This document shows, one piece after another, positions 11,031 to 23,300 of a DNA stretch of 64,000 bases (positions are counted from its first letter, which is position 1; each line of letters opens with the position of its first letter). Source of the stretch: Acanthornis magna (lineage: Eukaryota > Chordata > Aves > Passeriformes > Acanthizidae); NCBI GenBank assembly GCA_036785705.1, contig JAWUZG010000004.1:10016501-10080500 (forward strand), written 5' to 3'. A program made the translations under genes and the position numbers. Under the pieces are notes generated by a model. It saw nothing but the letters and a program-made list of their open reading frames with translations, did no database searches and was not told the DNA's origin.

Positions 11031-14000
11031 TATTAGTCAAATTGCAGTGCTGGTAACATTTATATACTGTTTTATTAAAATGTTGCTAATTCCCAGTAAC
11101 AGAACAGTGAGCACAGGTGTATACGAAGTTTCTCATATCCATCTGCTTTTGTTAATCTTATGGTAACCCTCCCAATGCTCTGCTGGATCTCAAGGTAAAT
11201 GAACCATTTGCATTACAGAATGACATAATACATCCTGCCTATTCAGTTACAAGAGCTCCCTCTTTGGCAATTTCCCTTTAACTTTCTTAAAGCATAGAGA
11301 TGTGTTTGTGTGAGGACATTTGGCAACTTCTTTACAGAAATGTTGTTTAACTTCGTGTTAATTCAACTTGGAATATTTTTCTTATCCAAATTACTAAATG
11401 ACAGCTATAAAGCGAATGTTTCTATCCTTTGACAGTGATTGCATCAGCTCCAATACGTTTCTTAATTTTGATACCATCCTAGTATGGTGGTCAGTTATCA
11501 GAAACCAGCTGGCTCCTAGGGAAAGGACTGAGGACATTATCATGCCTTGATGCAATAGTCATACATCAACAGAGGTATTCCAAGAACCTGAGTTATTATG
11601 GTGGCTGCACTGTGAAGAGAGGATGCTAAGGCTGCCTTTTGTTTGACTGTTACATGAAACATAATCATCTATCATATGAGGGGCATATTGCCAGTAGGAA
11701 TTCTTTCTGTGACCTCATGTAACAAAATACAAGCCTGTATACTTAGGAAGTTACCTAAACAGTGAGACTTTTATATCATATCTTTGGCCTGCCTCTTGCC
11801 TTAATGGTTTCATTTAAACTAATACATATGAAATGTACTTGACAGTGTATGATCTGAGTGCTTGTGAGAAAGGAACAAGCTAATCTCATGAAAGTTATTA
11901 ATAAGTCTTAAAGTATTATCAATGTTTTAACATATTATTCACTTTTGTATGGTATTAGGGAGAGGGGAGTTGGCTAATGTGATAAGAAACCAATTAATAT
12001 GATACAGAAGCAAGTGTATGATAAGACTTTTGTTCAGAATATTGCTAGCTTTGATAAAGCCTCCCACACAGTCATTCGAGAGCTTCTTCGTTGCAGTTGT
12101 GACAGGTTTTTTTTAACGTCCACTGTAGGAGAACACAGGGATTTGTTTGTTGCTATTTATACAGCTTGTAGCATTATCAGCAATGAAATAACAACTTGGA
12201 AAACATTAGATTACCTCTCTCTTTGAAAAACATTTCTAGTACCATCCCACAGCTAAAATACTTGGGTAACTGACACTTTTAAATTTTATCTGAAATATTA
12301 AATCAAATGTTATTCCTTGCATTTGGAATGTTACAGTGATCATCCCCCTAAAATACAGATATTTTATATTTTAATCTGGTGTGTAACAGCTTCTCTTATG
12401 AACCTCAGGATAATCTTGGTCTTGAGAGATGTGGAACTCAAGTTTAAATAATATGCATATTTATAGGCACTGAGTATGCTTCAGTAAACACATGAGCTTG
12501 AACACACACTTTATATACAACTCCTAAAAAATGTTATGTATTCTACATGTTCTTACATGAATGTTCAGCAGTCTAGTTTTTCAATAAATAAGAAAAAAAT
12601 ATTGAATATGTTTCATTTTTATTGGTGCTGTTGTCCCATGCAGGACAGTGTTTCAGTGATTTCTAAGTGCATCATTAATACTCCTATTAGAGTTTATAAG
12701 TGGCAAGATTTGAAAGATTACATTGTTAGATTTTCCTTTATTTTTTAGTCTCTTTCATGTGCTGCTGCTTAACGTTTTATTATATGTAATGGTTAATTTT
12801 TCTTTACTATAGATACTGGTTTACTCGTATGTTCTTAAGTCATAATGGAGTCCTGTATCTTTAAACCATGCAATAAAAAAAAAAATCCTATGTTAAAGCA
12901 ATGCTGAAACTATTTTGACAGACATTTGTGATTTTGGATTGTGATATGCCTGGGATCTCCAGAGGTTTGTCATGCTGTGTCACTGTAAAACTATAATATG
13001 TAAGACAATACATATTTCCATTTCTGATTTTTTTTCTCCAGTAAGGCAAATGTGTTAACGACTACAACAAAAAAGTGGATTTAATAAAAGAGATAAAGAG
13101 GAAACAAGCAGTGTAGAGCAGGTGAATAAGGAAGCTTAATTCTCTCTATCTTGTAACACAGATAGCAAGACATTAAAAAGAAATAAACAGTGGAAAGTCT
13201 AAAGCTAATGAAAGAAAGTGAAAATTACTCTTTCCATGCACAAAGTGCATTTTCTTTAATTTCTTTCTGATCATAACTTTGGCACCCTGTGCTGGAAAAG
13301 AGTAAGGCCAGGAGATGCTGCCTTCTAAGGCATGTTCAAATATGTTCTCAGCTTGAATTCAGAAGACACAGCTGACTTCATTTTACATCTGGGGCAAGAA
13401 GATGAATGCAAAATTTAAGATCTGGGTGACAGCAGTTAAAGGAAGCTAATCATATTTTTAGTTAACTTTTTTTTTTACTTTGTTGCCAAGAGGAAGTTGT
13501 TAAACACTCATTTTCTTTTTCAAAGTGAAGAATTAAACCCTTCACCAATGTGCTTCCTTTTTTACATTTCCTCTCCCAATAAATGAGATGAAGTTGCCCT
13601 TTTTGAAATAGATGTTGAACTCAATAGCATTGAGAGTAAAGCACTGCTCTGTGTATTTTAATTCTATTTTCATTAGGTTACCTTAAATATTTTCTTTTAA
13701 ATTGTTCTTTTGCATTTTTGCATTATCAGTCCACTATGTTCTATTCTAAACATCACCAAGTTTGTAATTGTTTGAAGCACAAATAATAAAAGCTAATTTG
13801 TTGACATTCCCTGAAACACCAAGGAATCCAGCCGAGACTTAATGGATTTCTCTATCCCTTCCTTAAGAGGCAGTAGCTAGTTTATTCCTTCTCTGGCAAA
13901 GAATGTTTCATTAAAGCGTAAATTCAGGGATCTAAAGGTTATGAATATAGCTCTTTGCTGTCCTATTCATTAATCTGGGGTCACAAAAGCTCAGCCTGAG

Positions 14001-16022
14001 ATACCAATCCCTTTCTAAGACAAAAATAGAGAATACAGTTAAGAGAACGAATTATTTTCTCCATGTAAATGGCAAACACATTCAGTAACGTTATTCACTA
14101 CTTTTAAAAATCTGTTAGATATTATGAGTAGGGCCTCTCAAATAATCAAAATACCTAACTATTGTCATATTAAATCTGTAAAATATGAAAAGCTTATCTA
14201 AATGAACTTCTTCCCCTGGATCTTCCAAACAATTGCATCTTTCTGAGGTTGTTGCTGTGGATATTCTTTTTTAAAAAAAGTTTCCTTGATAAATGAATAC
14301 ATTATTTAGCTCACAAGCTGCTTAATACTATTATCCAACAACATAATTGCTAATTCTTATTGCTGTAATGATATTTCACCCTGGATTGTCTCAAAGTCAT
14401 TTACTTATTTTAGTTATTGTGATTCATAATGCTCTAAATTTCTAAGCATAAAGTGGATTGAAAAAGAAAAGTACTAGTTGGGACTGATACAATTGTAAGA
14501 GAAAACTGCAACAGAAAATAATAATAATGTCTGAGTGACTTATCTTTAAATCTCTTCAATCCCTGACATTGTAACTATCACTGTGATTTTTGTGATTCCT
14601 AAGAAATTTGTAAATTGTATAATACATATTAAAATTGCTATTTTTAAACGTGGTTAATGTTCCTCTGTCATGTCTTCATGAAAAAGGTGGTTGTCAAGAA
14701 CATTCAGGATAGAAATGAGGAATCTGGAGTTTCTAAGGGAGCAAGCTTAGTGTCATCATTCTTAAAAATTGTGGCAAAGAGCAGGAGTGCTGAAATCAGT
14801 CAGGGAGTAGGAATGTTTTGTACAATTCTTGTTCCCATGTTGCCGCTGCCAGCAGAACTCAGGATAAAGTTTTGAGGTATGAACCCTAAGAATACAAATA
14901 GAAATAGAAACCCTTAAAGGTACATAGAAAAAAAACAACGCTAAGTACTTTAAATTTGGTGTCTGCATCTAAGAGAGTGTGGAAGCTCCTGTTACATTCA
15001 GTGACCACTTGGTCTCAGTTACTAAGCATCTAAGGCTTGATTTAACTGCTCACAAAGGTGCATGATAAAAATCTGCTTAGGTGAAGTAAGACTGATAGCT
15101 CTGCCAGGTTTGATGATAACTTTGATGAATTCCACTAAAATAAAAAGTTTAAAAATCACACTTTTTTAGTTTATTCATTGCTTAATACTCTTTTGCTTAG
15201 CAGTAATCAATTTCCACACTGTCATAAAGCCCTTGGCTTTTACTCCCTAATTTATTCTCTTAGGAACCACATAAGTGCCCTGCAAAGTTCATTTCATCTT
15301 TCTTTAATTGCACATTAATTTCATGTAACTTTTACAAGAACATCATTGAAAAGCAAGATAATTTGACCCATTCTTTTATAATTAAAGAACTACAAATGCA
15401 GGGGAAAAAAAGTTGCTGAAATTCTCCTTAAATTAATGAATTAGGCTTTTAATCGATTATACATTTAACTTGTCATTTAAAACTATGATAATTATAGGTT
15501 AGCTTTCCAATTTAGTTGGTAATCTGATAATTCCTATTTAATAAATGTATTAATTAAAATATATAATGCTTTATTTCTGTGTGACAGCTATCAACCTAAG
15601 TTGATAATTTATACAGTGCAATATCAGAGAGCACTCACAATTATATCAGTCCATGTATAGTTTAGAGCCATCAGAAAGGGAGGCTAGCAGGCATAATTGC
15701 TAATATTAAAATATTAAAATGCAGTTCTTTCAGTAATTTATTAATCTGTAAAAATTTAACCTGAAAACTTATTTTTGCTTGTTACAGTTTGTCTATGTCT
15801 CCAGGGGTTTTCTTTGCCTCCATACCTCCCAGCACCCCATAAAAATTACAACTTGAGTTTGAATTCAGCTATTTTAAAATATGAAGGTAGATGGAAAATT
15901 TGTAAAGTGCAGCCTTGATACCCCTGTTTAAAATCACAGCTGTGCTGATGTTGAAAGAAAATACCCAATAAAATGTTCTGCTTAAAATTAATTTACCTGT
16001 TAGTAACTTTTGGTATTGTGTA
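11031..16022. other. Unique AT-rich non-coding DNA, possible conserved elements
   Basis: About 5 kb without recognised repeats or genes. The frames at 11999-12226, 12536-12748 and 14657-14875 are short and resemble no known protein. The part at 15280-15620 is very AT-rich and dense in homeodomain-type cores (TAATTA, ATTAAT, TTAATCGATTA, GATAATTTAT). Its texture resembles that of vertebrate conserved non-coding elements, but this cannot be shown from one genome. Confidence 0.5.
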
Positions 16023-16625
16023 TGTGCACTGGACCTGTCTAGGATGGAGTTCATTTTCTTCGTAGCAGCTCGTATGATGCTGCTTTTAAGATTTCTGACC
16101 AAAACAAGAATGGTAATACATTAATATTCCATCTTTTGCTAAATATTGTCTATGAGGCCATCTCTGCTTGTCATTCTGCTCCCTCTCTTCCCCTCCCCCC
16201 AGTGAATAGATTGGTCAGTGCTCAATAGGTTGGGAGTTAAAACACCTGTGCAGGTCACCTGAACTAACCAAAGGGATTCTCCATACCATGCAACATCATG
16301 CTCAGCAATAAAAAAGGAGAGAGGAAGTGTTAGGAGGTTAGTCATCTTTTTCTTGGGAGCTGGCTAAACATCTGTCTACCCTTGGGACACGGTGTGTGAG
16401 TGCTGTTGCATAATTTTTGGTTTTTTTTCCTCATCTTCTACTTATTTAGTAATTCCTTCTGCATTTTTCTTTTGCTTAATAATTTATTTATTTTTAAAAG
16501 TCTTTATACAAAGTGGTTTATTTTTCTTTTCTTTTTTCCTTTCCTCTTCCTCTGTCCCAGTGAAGGCTGTATGGGGGAAATGAGTGAGCAGGTGCTTAGC
16601 TGCCCAGCAGGGTTAACCCACAACA
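16023..16625 (+). mobile_element. Diverged solo LTR, avian ERVL-like family
   Basis: It begins TGTGCACTGGACCTGTCTAG, continues with GGATGGAGTTCATTTTCTTC and ends GGGTTAACCCACAACA at 16625, so both ends match the LTR at 7.66-8.23 kb but in plus orientation. The middle keeps the U3 block TAACCAAAGGGATTCTCC (16265-16282) followed by CATCATGCTCAGCAATAAAA, where the TATA region should be. The part between about 16075 and 16240 is much diverged, and T-rich sequence at 16425-16540 has expanded. No clear 5-bp target duplication is seen (GTGTA left, GTAGG right). It is the oldest-looking of the three LTRs. Confidence 0.78.
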
Positions 16626-18084
16626 GTAGGATAACTTTTATTTTTCCTTTTCCCAAGAAAAAATAACTCATGGCTATATGTGCACATCTACTTGGATCAC
16701 CATTACTAAAACAGGAGAAGAAACGCAGTATGTATTAATTCCTTTATAATTTTTACAGTGAATGTGAAAAAAAAAATCTGTCCATTTAGCCTTGTGATCA
16801 ATTTTCTAAAGAAGATTTGAGTCTCTTCCTTGATTAAATTATGGGAAAGGGATTATAGACTACACAGAATTGTGTAGATTTGTTCTAATCATGATAAGCA
16901 CTTCTGAAGCCAAACACGTGAGATGTGTGTGAGGGATAAATCACGTTAGCTTAGTGATGGACTTCTAAGTAGAATCAAGAGGAGTAGTAACTATGAAATA
17001 CTTGAAGTAGGTTTCCTTACCAAGCTGGCAAAAGAAATCGAGCATCTAGCCAAGACTTCAAAGTCTTGGCAGTTCCAAGACTCCATAAGCTTCTGCCTTC
17101 TTGTTCCTGGTTATCAGTTGCTCCCATATCTAATTCATTATTCCTCTTCTTCTCAGCCTCTTTATGCTTTTTTCCTACCCAAGCTGTTTGCAACATTTCG
17201 GTTTGCAACAGTGCTCTACCATTTCCCCATCAGTGCAACAAAATATTTGTTGTAATTTATTAAAACACCTTTTTGAGATTTGAACCTTCCATATGTTTAG
17301 CCATAGCACATCCTTTGAACTGTTAAGTCCATTTGAAAGCTGATAGACTGCAGACACTCCTCTGGTATGCTGTAATCTCTTTGGTGTACATTGGTCCAAC
17401 TTGCTGAGAGCTGTGAATAACATTTTCAGTACTGCTTTTCTCCAGTAGTAGTGGAAGTTGTGCACATGCTGAAGTAACTATCAGGCAACACAGTGCAGGT
17501 AAGAGATGACAGAAACCAATTTGAGCCCCTTTTATTGAAAGCGAAAAAACATGCTTTAGAATATCAGCTGCATGCAGTAGTGTTTTCTTCTGGAAGATGC
17601 ACCTGAAACAACAAAACAGAAATAACAACCAAACAAAACAAAACAAAAAAACAAAAAAAAACCAAACCAAAACAAACAAAAAAAAAACAAACAAACAAAA
17701 AAAAAAAAAAAAAAAAAAACAAAAAACAAACAAAAAAAAAAACCAAAGTGTCTACATTCTAAATTATTCACTAACCAGAGCCACCAATTCTAGTTCACTT
17801 TTCCAGTACACATTCACTTAAGGTAAGCTCACCCTTGGAAGGGGAAACAAGGACACTTATTAATGTTACTTTCTAATAGCATTTTTAATTTCATAGAATT
17901 ATTAGTCTAAAGTCAAAAATTTACCATATCCAGGATACATACTTATTTCCAGCATCTAGGTTCCATATGCTTTTGTTAATTCTCATTTTTATTACATTTC
18001 TAAGATGTATTTAGGTAAAAGAGATTGCAACAAGTTAATGTCTTACACCTGTAACAAATTATCTGAAACATATAAAGACACAAA
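16626..18084. other. Unique DNA between two inverted LTRs, with a long A/C-rich tract
   Basis: There is no retroviral coding sequence between the LTRs at 16.0 and 18.1 kb, and they point in opposite directions. They are therefore independent solo LTRs, not the two ends of one provirus. The main feature is the A/C-rich tract at 17605-17747. Phenylalanine-rich minus-strand frames over it (17323-17771) are translations of the complementary T/G-rich strand. Confidence 0.6.
17605..17747. repeat. Long (CAAA)n/(CAAAA)n-like A-rich tract
   Basis: About 140 bp made only of A and C apart from the edges, with CAAA, CAAAA and CCAAA units and a pure run of 23 A at 17697-17719. Such a tract is prone to length change and to assembly or sequencing error. 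No LINE or SINE body is attached, so it is not obviously a poly-A tail. Confidence 0.9.
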
Positions 18085-18556
18085 TGTGGTTTAAGTACAC
18101 CCCCTCTTCTCCTTCCCCACCCTGGTGGAATGGAAAAGAGAATCAAAGTAAAACTTGAGATAAGAGCAGTTTAGTAATTGAAAACAAAGTGAAATTCAAT
18201 GAAATTTCTCACCACCCACTGACCAGTGCCAGAGCCCCCCGTCCCAAATCCAGGCTGGCTCCCTTCTGGGCAACTCCCCCCAGTCCCTACACTGGGCATG
18301 ACATTCTGTGGTGTGGAATATCCCTTTGGTCAGTTTGGGTCACCTGTCCTGGCTGTGCATCCCTCCCATTTCTTTTGCTTTCCTCCTCACTGGCAGAGCA
18401 TGAAACAAGAAAAATCTTTGACTTAGGGTAAACACAATTCAGCAGAAAACCAAAACATCACTCTGCTATCAACACCATCCTCATTCTGAATCCAAAACAC
18501 AGCACTGTAACAGCCACTGAGAAGAAATTGACTCTACCCTAGCTGAAACCAGGACA
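18085..18556 (-). mobile_element. Solo LTR, avian ERVL-like family (related subfamily)
   Basis: On the minus strand it starts TGTCCTGGTTTCAGCTAGGG at 18556 and ends CACCCTGGTGGAATGG-like reversed sequence then TTAAACCACA at 18085. It shares the U3 block (plus GGAATATCCCTTTGGTCA, 18315-18332) and the neighbouring CAGCCAGGACAGGTGACC block with the 7.66 kb LTR. It differs in the first 120 bp and has GC-rich unique sequence at 18225-18290, so it is a related but distinct subfamily. The octamer GACACAAA lies at 18077-18084 and again at 18553-18560. Its last four bases CAAA sit just outside both LTR ends and are probably the target duplication. Confidence 0.85.
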
Positions 18557-19924
18557 CAAACATTGAAACCTGATTTGAGCTTAAAAAGTAGGGCACTTGA
18601 TTGCAAATCTACACAAAGAGCATAAGAAAATGAATTTTCTTTCAGTTAACAGTATTTAGTGTAATGACTACTTGAGCATAATTTTCAGGGACAATTATTT
18701 CCCGAGTCTTCCTACATGACCTTATTGCTGAGAATTGATTATAATGTATTATTTCAAAGGATTAAAAATTAGTTCTTGCTATTTTCTGGTCACGGCACTG
18801 TGAGAGAAGTGGTGAAGAAAGTACTGCTTTGAAGGCAGTGTAACCCCATGTGTTTAGTAGAAAGAAAGGAACTCTTGTCCATCATCTTTGTGAAAAGTCC
18901 CCAGATATCGTCTTTGATGATCCTAGCCAGCCCCATGGCATTGCAGTATTGTGCTGTTAGTTATTAGCTGCTGGTACCAGGCTTTTACAGGCTCTGGAGT
19001 CTGTAAATAAGCTTTGCTCTCATGCTAACACATCACAGTTATAGTCCTGGCAGCTGTGTTACCTTTGTGGTTCTGTGATAATGGCTTGGCAAGTGGACAC
19101 TCTCATTTGATCCCTATTGCATGTCATTTCCTATCACTATAACCAAGAAAGAGCATTTGAAATCACACTTTTTTTCTGCAAAAGAAGGCACAGCACTTAA
19201 ATGTTGGTTAGAGCATAAATTCATAACATTACATAGTCTGTTTTTATTTAATCTTATCATTTTAATCTATACATTCGTGAGAGATGATATTAATGAAATT
19301 TAATGAAATCCTGATGGTGTTAGTGTCAAAGAAATTTTGTGATTGTCTTTTTTCAAATAAGAAATTCATGTGCGTTAATCAGGACTTCAGTGGATTCAGA
19401 TTTCCCATTTGTTTAACTCAAGAAGTTGTTACTGAAGTAATGGCTCATCTACAAATTCTTATCCACTAATTAAGAAAATGGCTTCCTTCTTAATTGTTGT
19501 TCTTGAACAGTTTATACTTCTATAGTCATTCTTTGCCACATCTCAAAAGCATTTAAAAAAAAAAGATTTTTTGCCTGAAGACAGCAACTTCATAAGAAAT
19601 AGACATGCTCCAAAAAAGTTACTTTAAAACAATGAGATTTTTGTTTCATCATCTAGCTGGTGTTGATAAATAGTTCAATTCTTGTACATAACAAGGTGGT
19701 GTAAAATTGGAATCTCGGCACTATTTCAATGAGATGCTAAAAATATGAGTTAATTCTTGATATGTTAAAAACATAAGCAGCTGAGCATTGAAAACAATAG
19801 TGTCTCTTCAATCTCTGTTTTTTTTTAGACTTGCTTTACAAAGAAAATGTGAAACCTAGGGGCAATTGAGCTGTATCTATGATATTATTTGTGTGATAAT
19901 AATGCTAAAAAACATCAGACTGGG
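18557..19924. other. Unique non-coding DNA
   Basis: No exon or repeat family is recognised. Short frames at 19121-19303 and 19284-19469 lack any coding signature. A moderately GC-rich patch lies at 18790-19090. Confidence 0.5.
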
Positions 19925-20300
19925 CAGCTACTCAGTCCCTTGCAGAACCATGTCACATCATTGCAAGTAATGATTTATCTAGCCTCTGCTATACCATCTA
20001 CAGTGATCGTGCCTTGACCAAATGCCCTTAAGGAGCTTATTTCTGCAACAAATTGATCTTTTAAGTTAATACCCTTTTCTTATTTACTGCCACCACTTTT
20101 CTGTTCTTTGCTTTTGGCCAATGCCCCATCCTTACCATTTTCTAGACTAAATAAATCCCTTCTTTCTTTTATATAGTATTGCCCTGGAGGTACTTGAAGA
20201 GACTGATCATGTCCCTAGTGTTTTCAGTTTGGTAGATGGCACTAGATCATTTAGTGTTCCTTCATATGGTTTATTTTCTGGTTGTTGTGTTTCATTTTGT
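19925..20300 (-). mobile_element. Ancient CR1/L3-like LINE fragment
   Basis: The plus strand contains TTTCTAGACTAAATAAATCC, then GGTACTTGAAGAGACTGATC followed by ATGTCCCTAGTGTTTTCAG and TAGTGTTCCTTCATATGGTT. These follow in order the reverse complement of old amniote CR1/L3 elements. There the corresponding blocks read roughly as GTATTTGTAGACTG.TATCATGTCCCC and TTCAGTC.TTCCTCATAGGT. The part left of 20120 (AAGGAGCTTATTTCTGCAAC and onwards) fits the upstream block more loosely. It is heavily diverged and both ends are approximate. Confidence 0.5.
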
Positions 20301-23300
20301 TATCAATCCTTGTATTCCTGTAGCTTGTTCTGTCCGGCTCATTATCTGTGAGAAACAGGATTGCAGATAGTGGGCAATGGACTCATGGTGCGGACACGCG
20401 GCTTCCCTGCCCCAAGTGGAGCGGTGAAAGTGCTCCTGTTAATGCTGCATGTGGGTACTGTCCTGGGGGTGCTGGTTCTGTGAGAGATGGGTCCTTGGGC
20501 TTTGTCACGTCGTGCAGCCCTTATTGGTGGGAGAGGCACAAAACCAGGTAATGCTTGAGGCTCCATTTATACTTGGAGAATTGTTTTGTGATCTTTGCCA
20601 TGGTCTGCACTGAGACATGAAATGAAAGCTGTTCCACAGATGGCAGAGGTATTAAGGAACAGCAAGGGAGATATTCAGTTGGGATATTCATACTACAAAA
20701 TTCCAGGTAGTTTTTGTTTGCAGATTCAGTTTGTTATCAGACAATAACATTCTGTAAGATTTCATCCTCTTTTTAATTCTGTTCTAATACTCTCCCATTA
20801 CAGCTAACTGTGCATCCGATTGTATACATACCCTTATGGTAAGTCAGGGTAATACTTTCTACTCAGGCTGCATCTGAGGGTAGAGATTTGTGCCTTTCTG
20901 CAGCATGTCATATTTTAGCATTCCTTTAGTGATGAGGCCTTGACTGCTCCTAAAAGTGAATGGGCCTGGAGAACCAGGACTGATTATACTTCATACCTTC
21001 CTCATCTGATAGGTTTATAGGTATCTTGGGGATGAGTTTGGTAAGTTTACACCTTCTCTGTGCATGTATGTATGTGCTTATAGACACACTCTCATCATGT
21101 ATCATTCGAATGTAGACAGTGGTGGAATTACTTCCAAGGTGTTCGAAATCTCAGCTGCAGTGCAATATAGTAGACTTCCTTCCTTTTTTTTTTTTGGTTT
21201 GGTTTGTTTTCTTTTTCTACATGTGTGCAGCTGAGATGTTGACTACAATGATGTTGAGTACAAGCATGAACATTTACATTTAAACAGAAAATAATCTCCA
21301 GAATTTCAAGGGTGATGTAAGATATCCATGGTAGCATTACAAAGAGAGCAGGTAGCAGAAATCTTGTTTCAGCTGACACTCTTTGTAGTGCTGCTTTCAC
21401 CTTGGATTCATTTCTAGCAGTTGGCTGCACCTGCACTCACCCCAAGGGGCTGATCCCACGCCAAGCAGTACAGAATGGCTCGTGCAGGGCATCACTCATG
21501 GCTGCCTCCTCCCACTCCAGATTTACTGGATCCGTAGCGCACGATTCTGGCTCTCCCTGATGCCTACACCCTAAGACAAAGCAATCATTTTTTTGTGTGC
21601 TTTCCCAGGTCAGGGTGTTGGAAATAAGGTGTACTGCAGTCCTTTGCATGAGAATTCTTAAGCATAAAAGAGTGCGAGTGTGGCCTCTCCTTAGATGGGT
21701 CCTGAGGGCAGGCAGCAATGCTTGCAGGCAGACAGCCTCTGGGAAGTGTGTTAGAGGACCGGGCAGGCTAAAGGAAGCAAATCTGATGTAGTCATGTCTA
21801 TACAAATGATCTCCAGATGAAACTCTCCTTAAAATCATGCACAGGTTTCCTTTTGGAAACAATTAACTGCTTGAGAGAGATTTGCATAGCAATGAAAATT
21901 GGGGAATGAGGACATGAGGAGTAAGCTGGGCAAAGAAGCTATTCAGCTTACATAAAGGTGTTTGTTGAGTATGGTTTAAGATGTTGTTATTCTTCACTCC
22001 CCATCTCGTAAAATTGTATTCCATAGATTTCTCATTTGTAGATTGGGTTGCAAAGCATAGTTTCACATGTATCAAAGTGTTTTACCATGCAGATAAGGCA
22101 ACAATGTATTTTGTCCTGGCTATCTCTGAGTAGTGATATTTAAGGATCTGACAGCCTTGTTCAAATGAAGAATCCATTACTTTAACAGCAGATACAAAAT
22201 TCCAGAGAAAAATAGTATTTTAAACAAAAAAGTGATCTATGTGTGGGTGTGCCTCACTCAGCATTTATTACCCTTTATGGCAACTCAAACAATTTAAGAG
22301 ATGCTTCTTCCTACTCCAGTGTGTCAGCCTGCTTCTTTTGAAGAATGTGCGTTCTCTGCAGAAAAAGCAGTCATTAATCCCAACGTAGTTCCTGAATTTT
22401 TATGTCTTTTGCGTACAATTCCTGAAGAGATTTAAACTAAGTTGTGAGGTTGGTATTACAAAGAATTAAGTTGATAATTTCAACATAGTCCCTTGCAAAT
22501 CTTTAGCTGCTTATTTTTGTATACTTGATCTTGAATCATTCATTTTTCTTGCTACTTGTGATGTAATTTTAGACAGCAGAACTTTAATGTGACAGTTTAA
22601 ATGTTAAAATTATATGTATATATTATTTACTTATTTTTTTTATTGCTTACCAAAAGGAATATATGCTGAGATTTTGGGGTTCTTGTTGAGATTGGGTGTG
22701 GGATAAGACACCTTAAACATGTGTTTCCTACTTCACTATAAGACTACCAAGGGCAAAGTGAATCTTTTATTAGAATATTTTTAAATGTGTGTATTTGCAC
22801 AGTACATACTCATCTCTTCTGCCCAGTGTCTAAAGAAACTCTCTGTAACCAAAGTTGTCAGACATGATAAAAAAGATGAAAATAACAAAGGCAAAATATG
22901 GCAACAGTCATTCCTATGGGAACCAATTTTCCAAGCTCCGTGGGTTCTTCTAGTTCATCAGACATACCTGAGGTAAAGGGGCAATGCCTGCACCAGTTTG
23001 TCTGTCCATTTTCACTCTAGTGTTGCAGGTCAGAAGAAAACTTCATGGACGAATGCAGTGCCAAGCTAACTTCCAACTTGAGACTAGCAGGACAGCAGTG
23101 CATCTTCTTCTCCTGCTGCATTTTGAAATAGATGTTGAAATTTCATCTAATGATCGGTTGTTTGGTTTTTTTTTTATATCTTCAGAGGCTTTGCACTAGC
23201 TGTTTTGAATTTCATTCCCTTCCTCATTGCCCAGTAGTACACATAGCCATGTCACAAAACCATCAGTGTCAGTTCAGTTATAGTATGCAAATTGGGTATA

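Noticed and set aside
11999..12226. 75-codon frame containing SFDKASHTV, faintly like the FSKAFDTV motif of CR1 reverse transcriptase
   Set aside because: The flanking residues do not follow the RT pattern and no CR1 sequence is recognisable on either side.
13800..14040. Possible old CR1 between 13.8 and 14.0 kb
   Set aside because: A few words such as AAAGAATGTTTCATTAAAGC recall CR1 3' blocks, but order and spacing do not fit.
17323..17771. Phenylalanine-rich minus-strand frames, up to 136 codons, suggestive of a membrane protein
   Set aside because: They translate the complement of the A/C-rich tract at 17605-17747. The hydrophobicity comes from T runs.
16023..18556. One provirus bounded by two LTRs
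   Set aside because: The two LTRs are in opposite orientation, belong to different subfamilies, and enclose no retroviral gene sequence.
22956..22972. 17-bp exact repeat CATCAGACATACCTGAG, also at 25923-25939
   Set aside because: One shared 17-mer in 64 kb of AT-rich DNA is within what chance allows, and the flanks do not match.
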